NCBI GenBank assembly: GCA_949825065.1
Contig: OX463859.1
Coordinates: 10,503,606-10,567,605 of the forward strand
Direction of reading: 5' to 3'
Origin: Odontocerum albicorne
Taxonomy: Eukaryota > Arthropoda > Insecta > Trichoptera > Odontoceridae
DNA: 64,000 nucleotides
The notes under the pieces are model-generated. The model worked only from the letters and a program-made list of their open reading frames with translations. It did no database searches and was not told where the DNA came from. Positions 31,728 through 40,960 of this stretch are shown in pieces. The translations under genes and the position numbers were made by a program. Every line of letters starts with the position of its first letter. Positions within the stretch are counted from its first letter, which is position 1.

Positions 31728-31945
31728 AACCTTCGTGGCCTATATATAGTAGTTAAAATGCCTGTCTTCTGACCTAAGGGTTATGAACTCAATTTTTTTT
31801 GGTATCCAATTTAATCGAAATGGGTTCCAATCTCATTTTTACTTAAGGCTTCATTACCATCTGTCGGTTTGGATGAAAAATATTGCAATATCAGTTTGTT
31901 CTGCATACAACGAAAGTTTATTACAATAAAACATATAAATACGTA
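31728..31945 (+). mobile_element. tRNA-derived SINE
   Basis: Head AACCTTCGTGGCCTATATAT ... GACCTAAGGGTTATGAACTC. Body ACTTAAGGCTTCATTACCAT and TTGTTCTGCATACAACGAAA match the copy at 43047. The B box is degraded (GTTATGAACTC). Confidence 0.65.
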
Positions 31946-32110
31946 CATACATATAATTACACCATATACCTTGCTGGGTAGGCAGAGATGACAGATCTCC
32001 AAACTTTTATATCTAAGCGCACAACTTTTGCCTTCTCCACATCTATACATTACAGAATTCACGATCTTCTGTTATCCATATTTCTCACTTAATCTTTTTT
32101 CAAAATCTTG
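31946..32110 (-). mobile_element. LINE family A 3' fragment, minus
   Basis: The minus strand has CTGCCTACCCAGCAAGGTAT and TATGTATG, joined directly to the SINE on its left. Confidence 0.55.
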
Positions 32111-32787
32111 TCTATTTGATTCAGCCACAATTATTTAAATGTTTTCGATTTTATGTGTTTTTCTTATTTTTGTTTATCTTCTTCAGTCTTGAGATTTTTA
32201 CAATTTGTACATTACTAGACCTTCATTTCTGATAGTCTAAGGTGTGCCTTAGTTCCTATGGTATCAGCCCTGGTCTTCACATATCATATGTCATTATAGA
32301 TCTAATATCTATCGGTTTTGTAGATCCTCATTATTTTTTTTCTTACGACATACTTATTTTTCTACAAACTAAAATTGAGACATCCATATATTGCAGAGGA
32401 AAAGAGTATTATAAAATAAAATAAATTAGAAGTTAAAAAAAATTACAAATTTCTTTGAGAGAAGGCAATTGAAATCTGATAGCAGCCCTGCCAAAAGCGG
32501 TATCTTTGATTTAATATTTATATTAGGAAAGTGTGACGAAAGGAGGGTATCGCTATAAAGATGTGAACTGCCCAAGTGTCGTGTATGGGAGTTATCTGTT
32601 TTTTAGATTGTTTCGTACCTTCATTATTAACCTTTGGTGGCGCTAAGTGCATCCCTTTGTACTTTGCCGCCTTTGACTTTGAAAACCTGCACCACTTAGC
32701 TGAATAGCTCAAGTTAACGAAATGTTACTCGATACGAAATGGATTGTGTTGCCATATATATTAATAGAATAACATGAAAAAATAGTA
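32111..32787. other. No gene recognised
   Basis: AT-rich spacer. 32600-32700 (GTGGCGCTAAGTGCATCCC) is slightly GC-rich but unassigned. Confidence 0.45.
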
Positions 32788-32874
32788 AAGTCCATTAGTG
32801 AAATCAATTCTGAATTTTTGAATCTGAAGTAAGGACCTTGTTAAAAATTCAGAATTGATTTCACTAATGGACTT
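32788..32874. repeat. Foldback at the truncated 5' end
   Basis: Two perfect 32-bp arms (AAGTCCATTAGTGAAATCAA... and its complement) separated by a 23-nt spacer. The right arm is part of the reverse transcriptase frame (ISLMDLC), so the left arm is an inverted duplication of coding sequence. Confidence 0.93.
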
Positions 32875-34000
32875 ATGCATCAAACAAAATTATTTTAACT
32901 TCAACAATAAAATATATAAACAAACGAATGGTTTAGCTATTGGCTCACCGTTGTCTCCACTTCTCAGTGAAATATTTATGAACTATTTTGAAAAATGTAT
33001 CTTTAGGAGTAATTTTAAGCTAACCAAAAATGTTCTGTGCTGGTTTAGGTATGCAGATGACATTCTTTGTGTTTGGACGGGTACCGATAGACAATTACAC
33101 CATTTTCTTAAATATTTAAATTCAATAGAAAGTTTTATAAAATTTACATTAGAAACAGAACAGGACGGAAAATAAAATTTCTTGGACCTAACATTATCTC
33201 GGAAAAAAGGCACATTTGACTTTGATATATATAGGAAAAATACTTATTCAGACTCCATAATTCCAGCAACTTCTAACCATCCTAATAATCATAAATTCGC
33301 CGCCTTTAACTGTATGCTTCATAGATTGCTCAGTGTCCCATTAACCGACGACAATTTTAAAAAGGAATTAAAAACCATCAAAAAAATTGCTACAAATAAT
33401 GGCTATCCTGGAAGCCTCATTGATTCACTTTTAAAAAACAAAACAAAAAAGAAACTCATAAAAGATTATATATTTAACGACACCTATAAGCATACCTATA
33501 AATGGAGCAAAGTCCTATTTATAAAAAATATATCAAATGAAATAACCAAAAATATTCCAAGTCACATAAAGCCAGCTTTTTACACTAACTTCAATCTCCG
33601 GAAACTCTTATTTAATGGGAAAGGCAAAAATGGAATACTTAACAACAGCGGTGTGTATAAACTTTTATGTGCTGACTGTGATAATTTCTATATAGGAAAG
33701 ACAGGAAGATCTTTTGAAAAGAGATTTCGTGAACACCAATCTGCCTTAACAAATCCTCTAATTTATTCTGAAATGGCTAATCATTGTCACCGTGAGAATC
33801 ATACTTTTTCTATCAATGATGCCAAATTCTTACATATTAGCGACAACGGAAATAGATTGGACAGATTGGAGGCCCTAGAAATTTCTAAGTCAATATACAG
33901 ATCAGAGCATCTGTTGAATAGTTATTTCCCCAAAATCTCCCCGCTCTTGGCCGAAATAATACCTAGCCTTCCCCTCACCCCTCCCGCCTCCAACCGTTGA
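32855..34000 (+). pseudogene. Penelope-like polyprotein: reverse transcriptase plus GIY-YIG nuclease
   Basis: Frame from 32855 to the stop at 34000 with a single in-frame TAA at 33173-33175. RT motifs: TNGLAIGSPLSPLLSEIFM, then WFRYADDILCVWTG with the catalytic YADD. The linker includes FAAFNCMLHRLLSVPLTDDN. The C-terminal GIY-YIG domain starts near 33640: SGVYKLLCADCDNFYIGKTG, RSFEKRFREH, with CxxC cysteines typical of the family, then LEALEI near the end. Such proteins copy element RNA at nuclease-nicked DNA. The N-terminal RT half is missing. Confidence 0.92.
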
Positions 34001-34050
34001 AGTGTCTATATCGGTACCAGTCCGAACAGCATTTAGTCTTGTTTGCGCTC

Positions 34051-34097
34051 CCCTGAAGATGAGGTGAAAGCCTTGAAACCGGTAGGGTTATACCGTC
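34051..34097 (+). ncRNA. Hammerhead-ribozyme-like motif of Penelope element
   Basis: CTGAAGA (34053-34059) fits the CUGANGA core; GAGG-TGAAAG-CCTT forms a 4-bp stem II; GAAA (34075-34078) follows; CGGTA / TACCG form stem III, ending in GTC (34095-34097), the usual cleavage triplet. One extra T separates core and stem II, and I could not find a good stem I next to it. Penelope-like elements are known to carry hammerhead motifs. Present activity is doubtful. Confidence 0.45.
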
Positions 34098-34214
34098 ATA
34101 AAAAAGTGGAATAAACAGTGTTTGTTAAAAATAAATTATAATAATATTATGTATACTCGAAGAGTAATAAGAAATAAGTGTTAACAAATAATAATATTAT
34201 ATGGTTTTGGCGAT

Positions 34215-35060
34215 GGAGGGTGACACGATCCTTTCGAGCAAAATGCTTATTACATCGTCATGTTGGATTCTATCACAGGCCTTGGTCAGATCGATAAAGC
34301 TTGCAGAGAACAAGGTGATGGTCAGTTCCAACATTGGCAGATGTTAGTGCTCTCACGTCGATGATCTGGGATGGTTTGATAGATCTATTAGTTATGATAA
34401 AGTCGATAATGGACTTCTCACCTCTTGAGTTGACAAACGTATATTTGTGTTGTTTTTTATGAGGGAAGAATGTGGTATTAATCCTCATTTCGTTTCTGGC
34501 ACAAAAGTTTATTAATTTTTCTCTGTTGTAATTTAAGGTTGGTTCATTGTAGAATTGGTTGATTCCGTCTAGCTTTTGATTGCCTATTCTAGCATTCAAA
34601 TCTCCCAATACGATTTCTTTCGATTTTGATTGCCTATTCTAGCATTCAAATCTCCCAATACGATTTCTTCCTGTGTTGGTATGTTGTCTATGATTGTCTG
34701 GAGCTGTTCGTAGAACTATTCGGTCTCTTCCTTTGGTCTGGAAATATCTGGGGCATAGATGCTTATGAGGTAGAATTTCGAGTCGTATTTCGAGCTTAAC
34801 AGTGACTTTTAGGAGGCTGTGGTTTATATAATCTATATTATATGCTCAATGTGATCTTCATAGTTATCTCTAAGCAGTAGTCCGACTCCCGAGTGTGCTC
34901 TGCAACTCTTTTCTTTTCCGCTGTATGCAAGAATAAAATTCGGGTATTTTAATGTTCCTTGTCCTTTCTTCTTGGTTTCTGATATCCCGCAGATGTCGAT
35001 TTTGTGGGATTCCAATTCATGCAGAATTTCTTGGTTTCGATTTCTCCAGGGCATTATGTT
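34215..35060 (-). pseudogene. RTE-like LINE: endonuclease domain joined to an RT fragment
   Basis: On the minus strand, from 35054: MPWRNRNQEILHELESHKI, CGISETKKKGQG, SGVGLLLRDN, then (shifted) YAPDISRPKEE, IVLGDLNARIGNQ, GEKSIIDFIITNRS and VGTDHHLV. These are the blocks of an APE-type endonuclease (GDLNAR and the SDH-equivalent TDHH). Directly after it (34310-34215) comes ASFIDLTKACDRIQHDDV, which is RT motif A, so everything between is deleted. Frameshifts and a 50-bp duplication also break it. Confidence 0.85.
34574..34669. repeat. 50-bp tandem duplication in LINE endonuclease
   Basis: TTTTGATTGCCTATTCTAGC recurs at a 50-bp offset (34574 and 34624), duplicating the segment encoding GDLNARIG. 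Confidence 0.9.
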
Positions 35061-35331
35061 CCAGCATGCCAGTCTAGATAGGTTTGTTTTTCGAATCGTA
35101 GTCCTTTTCCTAGCTTTGGTTGTTACCTTTTTTCATTACCTTGTCCGAGGCTGTGTGAGCAGGTCTGTGAGCTTATATATTGTTATCATGGGCCAAATAC
35201 TGGCCTTACCCATGATCCCTTCTCTTTTCTCATCCGGGCTTGGGACCGGCAATGGCGAAGTTTCTTACTCTATATGTTGTTATATATTAAGAGATACCAT
35301 TCGGATAAATAAAGGTTATCCATAGTGGGTA
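35061..35331 (-). mobile_element. Upstream (5' UTR) part of the same LINE
   Basis: GC-rich relative to its flanks and continuous with the endonuclease fragment. Plus-strand open frames here are antisense shadows. No separate gene. Confidence 0.4.
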
Positions 35332-35335
35332 TTAA

Positions 35336-35929
35336 CCTTTCCCTTCCTGCGCTAAAAAATCCGCGCGTTCCGGTGCTGTGTATTCAATACACATGTAAAA
35401 ATGAGCGATTTTAAATCGGAAAAATAAAAATATTCATAGCCAATCGCTTAAATGAATTAAATTTGAAGTCAGAAGTGATAATAATTGAAATTTAATTGCT
35501 GAAAACATGAAAAAACATCGGCCGACATTCACAAGACGGGCGATGCGACCACCTCAAATGGCTGCCCGAAAGCTACAGAAGCGAAATAAGCGAGCGAACT
35601 GAGATTCTATTTCTTGTGTTCCCAAATACCGAAGTAGAGTGTGAGTGAGATGTGAATAGCGTCGCTTCCTCATCCATAGTGGTTTTTTAGAATGAATATA
35701 TCTACGTCACACACGTTTGATTGTATTGGTAAATTTATTCCCGATTTTCACAAAATATCTCTGGTGTGGCCGATAAGAGCTAATTATTATTAACATTTTT
35801 TTTCATACAATGCGTAAATGTATTACGGAGTAATACCTAAAATCTGAATCGAGTATTTATTATATTTATAGAGATATTAAAGTTTTTAGTAGCGATGTAT
35901 ACTAGTTACACATCACAGGGAAGGAAGGG
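35336..35929. mobile_element. piggyBac-type MITE, 594 bp
   Basis: Flanked by TTAA at 35332-35335 and 35930-35933. Ends read CCTTTCCCTTCCTGCGC inward from the left and CCCTTCCTTCCCTGTGATG inward from the right, matching the CCCTTTNCC-like start of piggyBac termini. The interior is non-coding, with CpG-containing patches (AATCCGCGCGTTCCGG). Confidence 0.8.
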
Positions 35930-35933
35930 TTAA

Positions 35934-36379
35934 CAACATAAATAAAAAAATAATTTATTTTAAAACTGAAATATTCAGCCCATAAAGTGGAGATACTCTA
36001 CCAAGTTAAAAGTAAATACACATGTCAGCTGATCACCCGTTAATGTAACGTGTTGTTAGTGATACTTTGGAGTTTAGCGCCAGCCACTTAAAATAGCGCT
36101 CAAGTGTTACAATTATGGGAGCTATTAAAAAATACTAAACATCTTAATGTCCCTTCATTCTTACTGAGTCTATGGGAAAAGAACGATATTGTTATCAGCT
36201 ACTTAAAATAATGGAAGAAATGTGATTATAGGGAAATAAAAATTTGTAAAAATTGTCTTAGAAAAATGGTTTCATAGCCACAATTCAAATGTGTAGTAAT
36301 TTCTTTATTATTGTAATATAATAAAATATTTGTGTTGTATACTGTACAGTTTCGTTGTATATCTGAGGATCTTGCTAAG
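35934..36379. other. No gene recognised
   Basis: AT-rich. GTTTAGCGCCAGCCACTTAA at 36073 is not assigned. Confidence 0.45.
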
Positions 36380-36508
36380 TGATAATTTCTTTCAACCCAC
36401 CAGAAGGCCTTACTTTTTAGTTTAAAAACAATCTAATTTCCAACGGGAATTGAATTGACAAACCCTGGGCTGGAAGACAGGCGTCTTACCAACTAGGTAA
36501 TGGAAGTT
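36380..36508 (-). mobile_element. tRNA-derived SINE, minus
   Basis: The minus strand reads CATTACCTAGTTGGTAAGAC, GCCTGTCTTCCAGCCC, CAATTCAATTCCCGTTGG. The A and B boxes are recognisable, and the family body phrase GGTGGGTTGAAAGAAATTAT follows. Confidence 0.7.
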
Positions 36509-36985
36509 GTCGTTCAGTTGTGAAAAAAGAAGAGCTAGGTAGGAACATCGTAAAGTATATTTTTAAAGCAATTTATATACTTGTTAAAAGCCGGGCATTG
36601 GTTGAACTCACTGTTTTGAAAGTGGGCAGGGACTGTGTTGAAATATTTTATTTTTGAATTCTATGTTCATTTAAATGTTGAATGGATTGTTCTTCTTGAT
36701 GTGAGCTTTGATCATCCCTTATTTAATATCTCTACCGGTTGTCAACTGTTCTTTTAGTCAATGCAGTTTGTCAAAACATGTTGAATAATAGACAAATTTT
36801 CCTGTTTTGAATAGGTTTTTTGGTCGAATTTTGCACTACATTATCTCTTGTTATGTCTTGGAGATTGCACTTTTCCTTTACTTTATGTTAAGTGCCCTCC
36901 CTAAAACGTCGGTTTATTAAAAAATACTGCAACTAAATGACAACGTACGGAATGGAAGTAATCTCCCCCTTTTAAGGAAGTAAGA
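36509..36985. other. No gene recognised
   Basis: AT-rich; no ORF or element ends. Confidence 0.5.
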
Positions 36986-37150
36986 TGACCTCAATGGCCT
37001 AGTAAAAAAAAACGACCAGCACTTGTGGATTCGACTCCCGCTGAATGTCAGTATAAAAGTGTTTTACAGTCTGGTTTTCACTTAGGGCCTCAAACATATT
37101 TGTGGTTGGTTAGAAGACATTACCACATGGCAATAATCCAACTAGTTTGT
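36986..37150 (+). mobile_element. tRNA-derived SINE
   Basis: Head TGACCTCAATGGCCTAGTAA ... GTGGATTCGACTCCCGCTG. Body TTTCACTTAGGGCCTCAAAC, TTGTGGTTGGTTAGAAGACA. Sequence decay is moderate. Confidence 0.7.
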
Positions 37151-37500
37151 AAATGTCAATTTAGTTGGAAAGCAAAGCTGTGCCGTGGAGTTTGATTTTT
37201 AAGTTAGTGACCGTTGCCCACCAGCAAGCTCACCGGCCACAACGCTGTAGTGGATCCAATGGTACACTTGAAATGAGACAGTGGGAGCACACCGACATGT
37301 TTTTTTTTCCATTTATTTTTAGGAATATATTGTATATGTGATCGAAGTCAAAGGTATCATTATATTCCATAATACTAGGCAGAAAAATACTTGTGTCATT
37401 CGAAGGAACTAGCACAGCGCGGGCTTCGAACTGGCAACCTTCCGCCCCGAAGTTTAGTGTGTTACCGCACGGCTATACACCTCAAAGTTGTACTTTAGAC
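37151..37500 (-). mobile_element. SINE-like element type B, minus
   Basis: The minus-strand head at 37490-37425 reads GGTGTATAGCCGTGCGGTAA and then GGTTGCCAGTTCGAAGCCCG: A-box- and B-box-like, suggesting a tRNA-derived head different from the other SINE. The body includes TTGCTGGTGGGCAACGGTCA and TTTCCAACTAAATTGACA. A second copy lies at 44680-44975. It joins the plus-strand SINE tail to tail. Confidence 0.6.
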
Positions 37501-37559
37501 GAAGACAGCGTTATAAATTATTCGCTCGAGCGCTTCTATAGCTACCAGGCGTAATATGT

Positions 37560-37655
37560 CCAATATTAGTGAGTTTGAACCCTGAGTTAGAGCGGAGCTA
37601 ACTTGAGTGGAGCTGTCTAAACGGCGTTATGTAAAATTGTCCACTGAATCATAGT
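37560..37655 (-). repeat. Repeat R1 fragment, minus
   Basis: CCCTGAGTTAGAGCGGAGC and GCTGTCTAAACGGCGTTATG match the R1 head at 18755-18805. Confidence 0.5.
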
Positions 37656-37667
37656 ATAAATAGGCCA

Positions 37668-37960
37668 AAACCCATACGATGGTTGTCGTCGAAGAAAGAA
37701 TACGAGAATTGAATTTTAAATACAAGAGACCGAGAGAGGAATACTTGGATTCTCTCCGAAAGTAATTCGAAATTTGAATCTCGGTGGGTCCGTGATAACA
37801 ACGAATTTTAAATACCTAGCTAACAATTTTTGAACCGGTGTAAAAGGGGACGATGTATAAATGATATATATAAACAAATTCTATATTTATGAATATATAT
37901 TTTCATAAATGTAGAATTTGTTTTACTTCCGTGAATAGTTCACGGGTTGCAACTAGTTGA
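37668..37960 (-). repeat. Repeat F, uninterrupted copy
   Basis: Reverse complement of 13445-13544 plus 14503-14740. Shares GTCCGTGAT, TTTGAATCTCGGTGGGTCCG and the internal inverted repeat around 37875-37925. It is the empty-site reference that proves the mariner insertion at 13545. Confidence 0.75.
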
Positions 37961-38400
37961 GTATCTGCGGCGACGTGAGCGCTCTAATTATGTGTTGAAT
38001 TTAATGTATTTTTTTTTGTTGAGACATGGATACCAAATATTTAAACCAAATTAATACCTTTTTACTTGTTCTATGTTTCGTTGAAATTTTCTTTAAAGGA
38101 ATCGTTAAAATTTAGAGGATATTAACCGACCGTTCCATGGCCTGAACTAATTTTCACGAACTTTAATTTGTTTGTATTCTCACTGTGTTAATAAACTAAA
38201 CCAACCATGAATTTGCAAGCAAATTCTAAACTTTTTAACAAGTTTATATGTTCAATGCCTTGTTGTCGTAGTTGTCTAATGCAGTTGATTTTTTACTTTT
38301 TTTTTTAACAAAATTTAATTTTAAAACGCAAATTTTTAAAAATTCCACTCATTTACGTATAACGTTTATCTGTATGCAATTTTTAAACTAAAACTAAAAT
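37961..38400. other. No gene recognised
   Basis: AT-rich; nothing identifiable. Confidence 0.5.
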
Positions 38401-38718
38401 CTACATTTGTTTCCGATTTGTGATTACTTTTTGTTCAAAAATCAAGTTTAAAGAATCGATGAGACCTAAATCCATCATGAAAAGTCGACCACAAGGCTGA
38501 CTCCCAAAGAGATTGAGGATTAACTGGTTTTCCGAATCCACGTACAATGCAGAAAACACAGGTCGAGAATCTACTGAAAAAAGAAGAAGATTTGATAGTC
38601 TACATTTAATGGCACTCTTTATATTGTCATGCCCTTTTGTAATATATATCATAATGGTCCAATATTTTCCGGCTTGAACAATTAGAGCGTTTTTGGATAG
38701 ATACCACGCCGACCTCAC
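38401..38718 (-). CDS. Unrecognised 105-codon open frame
   Basis: Runs from ATG 38718 (MRSAWYLSKNALIVQAGKYW) through IYITKGHDNIKSAIKCRLSN and VDSRPVFSALYVDSENQL to FEQKVITNRKQM and a stop. Composition is more protein-like than most AT-rich frames here (several C, G, D, P), but no motif is recognised, and no TE ends, splice signals or promoter were seen nearby. It could be an unknown TE protein fragment, an old exon, or chance. Confidence 0.25.
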   Translation of the reverse strand: MRSAWYLSKNALIVQAGKYWTIMIYITKGHDNIKSAIKCRLSNLLLFSVDSRPVFSALYVDSENQLILNLFGSQPCGRLFMMDLGLIDSLNLIFEQKVITNRKQM

Positions 38719-39694
38719 CCAACACGTGGTCGTAGTTTTATCATAATTTTGACATATTTTGTAATGTTTTGTTCCATAGTTAAGTGGCCAAACTATTTAT
38801 TTGTACAAATCTTGTATAAGAAAACTCCACAGATTGGGTAATCAATATGAGCATTAAATGGATTTTCATATAGCTTTACTTACAGTAGCAAAGTGAAGGA
38901 GTTGTTCTTGCCGGGGTGAATTGATTGAATTGTGTAGATTTACTTTATTGTGTTGCTCGACTTGTACCTACTGTGGTTTCCAATTGTTTAACAATGCTTT
39001 CATCTCAAAATTAAATTAAATTGTATGTTATTTATTTAAATCTTTGTATGAAAAAGGTCATTAAACCGTTGAAACAAAATTTAAAAAAAATATTCTTACA
39101 GTTAAAATGTTATACCTCTGCCATTTGTAGTATGTCAATTAGAGTAGGTAAAAGTCGTATTGTTTCGTTATATTTTGAAATGTTAAAAGCTGTATATTGT
39201 GCGTTTATAAAGTTTATTTCAAAATAAGGGAAAAGTACGGCAGAAAGTAAACGACGTTTAGATAGTGTGTCGATTCCACCCTAAATATGATTTGTGTCTT
39301 AGAGTCTTTACTTGCATTCGCCATTTGCAATTTCTATGTTAATTTTGAATAGAATGTGCAAAAACCAAATGAACGCATATACAGTGCAATGGTAACACAC
39401 GAGCTTACAACGGAATTCAGTGTTATGATTTATTGATGCGAAAAGTGCAAATTTCGTATAAAAAACAACAGTATACAAGAGTTCATTTAATACCGTCGTA
39501 TGCAAAAGATGGCGGCTTGATTTAGAGTCAATTTATGTCACGGTTTATGTATTCCAAATAGGTATCATAATTTACATTTACATACATAGGTACGATTGAA
39601 AATGTAAATGTTCATGTATGCACTTTTTTGTGACAACAATAACAATGAATCAGAGGAAAACATTCTATTGGAAAGAAAGTAATATACTTTATAT
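38719..39694. other. No gene recognised
   Basis: AT-rich with a few 60-70-codon frames lacking motifs. Confidence 0.5.
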
Positions 39695-39830
39695 CAGTGG
39701 TTCACAAACTTTTTTTTAACTGTACCGCCTAATGATTACCAAAAGTTGGTCCCTTGCACCGCCCCATGCTCTTTTATAAGCAAATTTTCATAATATAGTA
39801 CCTTTAATTTTCATAATATATAGACAAGAC
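39695..39830 (+). mobile_element. hAT terminus fragment
   Basis: CAGTGGTTCACAAACTTTTT followed by GTACCGCC and CACCGCCCCATGCTCTTTT is a hAT-like left end. The right end is not found; the element is truncated by LINE debris at about 39855. Confidence 0.55.
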
Positions 39831-39854
39831 AGTCACAAATTAATTCGGAACTTC

Positions 39855-40140
39855 TTAATAGGCGTAGAGGGAGATTCAAGAAGAGCCTACATTAGAAAAT
39901 GGAAGAAGACATGATGAGACTCGGACTACTCGAGTGATTGAGGAGATCGAAAGAGATGGAGGGAATAGGTCCAAGCAGGCCGATCCCAAATGAATGTGAT
40001 AAGGCGAAGGAAAAAAGAGCAATAAATCTATATTGACCTTCTTTACTCTTTGTGTAATATATACCTTAAAATTTGACCTTAGAAAATGGATTTTAGTTAA
40101 TTTAATTAATTTGCATATTACAAGAAATTGAATAAATACA
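39855..40140 (+). mobile_element. LINE RT tail fragment
   Basis: GGCGTAGAGGGAGATTCAAG and CTACTCGAGTGATTGAGGAG resemble a basic GRPRKxW-like LINE C-terminus. Very degraded and weakly supported. Confidence 0.35.
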
Positions 40141-40275
40141 TGATTTATGAAAAAAAACAGGTAATTTAATGTGGACACTAATTTTTTAAGAGTTTTGGTT
40201 TGTTGCCTTTCCCCAGTAAACTAGGCATTTGCCTCTATCTTACCAAGGACAAAAACTATACATACACAACAAAAG
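40141..40275. repeat. Interspersed repeat C
   Basis: AATGTGGACACTAATTTTTT and TTGCCTTTCCCCAGTAAACT match 50755-50880 in the same orientation. Confidence 0.5.
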
Positions 40276-40380
40276 CTAACGAATATACGAATATATAGGA
40301 AATAATATCTCCTGTATGTTCAATACATATTATTGGCGTAATTTAAGGATGAACTCTATGGAAACTTTTTATGAGAATTT

Positions 40381-40560
40381 GTTTTATCAAACACTGTTTA
40401 TTCCACTTTTTGTAACGGTGTACCCTACAGGTGAAAGCTTTGAAACCGGTAGGGTTATATCGTTACAAAAAGTGAAATAAACAGTGTTTGATAAAAAAAA
40501 TTGCAATGTATTGTATTTAAATCTCCACAATGTCAATGCCTTAACTATAAATAATATATT
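40381..40560 (+). mobile_element. Penelope-derived hairpin unit
   Basis: Arms 40388-40420 (TTATCAAACACTGTTTATTC ... TTTTTGTAACG) and 40462-40497 are nearly perfect reverse complements of ~33 bp. Between them lies AGGTGAAAGCTTTGAAACCG flanked by TACCCTAC/GTAGGGTTA, the same stem II-GAAAC-stem III region as in the Penelope motif. The CTGANGA half of the core is missing. The tail TTGCAATG ... CTCCACAATGTCAATGCC equals that of 30292-30481. Confidence 0.7.
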
Positions 40561-40620
40561 TTTATAAGGACTTTTGTTAAAATTTCGTGGAACTTCGGTA
40601 TTTACACGCTTGTTTGCTCG

Positions 40621-40820
40621 TGTACCATTGTGGTACGCGTATCATAATACCGTACCATAATACGCGTACCATAGTACCGTACTATAGTACGCGTACCATA
40701 GTACCGTACCATACTGCGCGTACCATAGTACCGTACCATAGTACGCGTACCATAGTACCGTACCATAGTACGCGTACCATAGTACCGTACCATAGTACGC
40801 GTACCATAGTACGCATATCA
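40621..40820. repeat. 27-bp palindromic minisatellite, about 7 units
   Basis: Units of TACCATAGTACCGTACCATA GTACGCG. Each unit contains GTACGCGTAC, a perfect 10-bp palindrome, and two GGTAC/GTACC pairs, so the array can form repeated hairpins. The 27-bp length keeps frames open on both strands, which is coincidental. Confidence 0.93.
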
Positions 40821-40824
40821 TGGA

Positions 40825-40960
40825 GTTGTGCTACGCTAAAGTAGTTTTATTATATCCAGTTCATCGCTCCTCTTAAATCACGTTGTCCTTTACTTACTCG
40901 TATCATGCCATCAGACTCTAGAATCAGTTACCGGCAGCCAAAAGACTCTCGTCCTCATCA
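40825..40960 (+). repeat. Repeat D fragment, plus
   Basis: CCAGTTCATCGCTCCTCTTA and GTTGTCCTTTACTTACTCG match 47280-47320. GAATCAGTTACC follows as in the family. Confidence 0.5.

Larger units (their letters stand above)
32788..34140 (+). mobile_element. Penelope-like element, 5'-truncated
   Basis: Contains the distal half of the reverse transcriptase, a GIY-YIG endonuclease, and a 3' region with a hammerhead-like motif and GTGGAATAAACAGTGTTTG. The 5' edge is a foldback: 32788-32819 is a perfect 32-bp inverted copy of 32843-32874, the start of the surviving coding region. Such 5' truncation with a short inverted duplicate is a known habit of Penelope elements. Confidence 0.92.

Noticed and set aside
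40587..40844. 85-codon frame RTIVPYHST repeated
   Set aside because: By-product of the 27-bp palindromic minisatellite.
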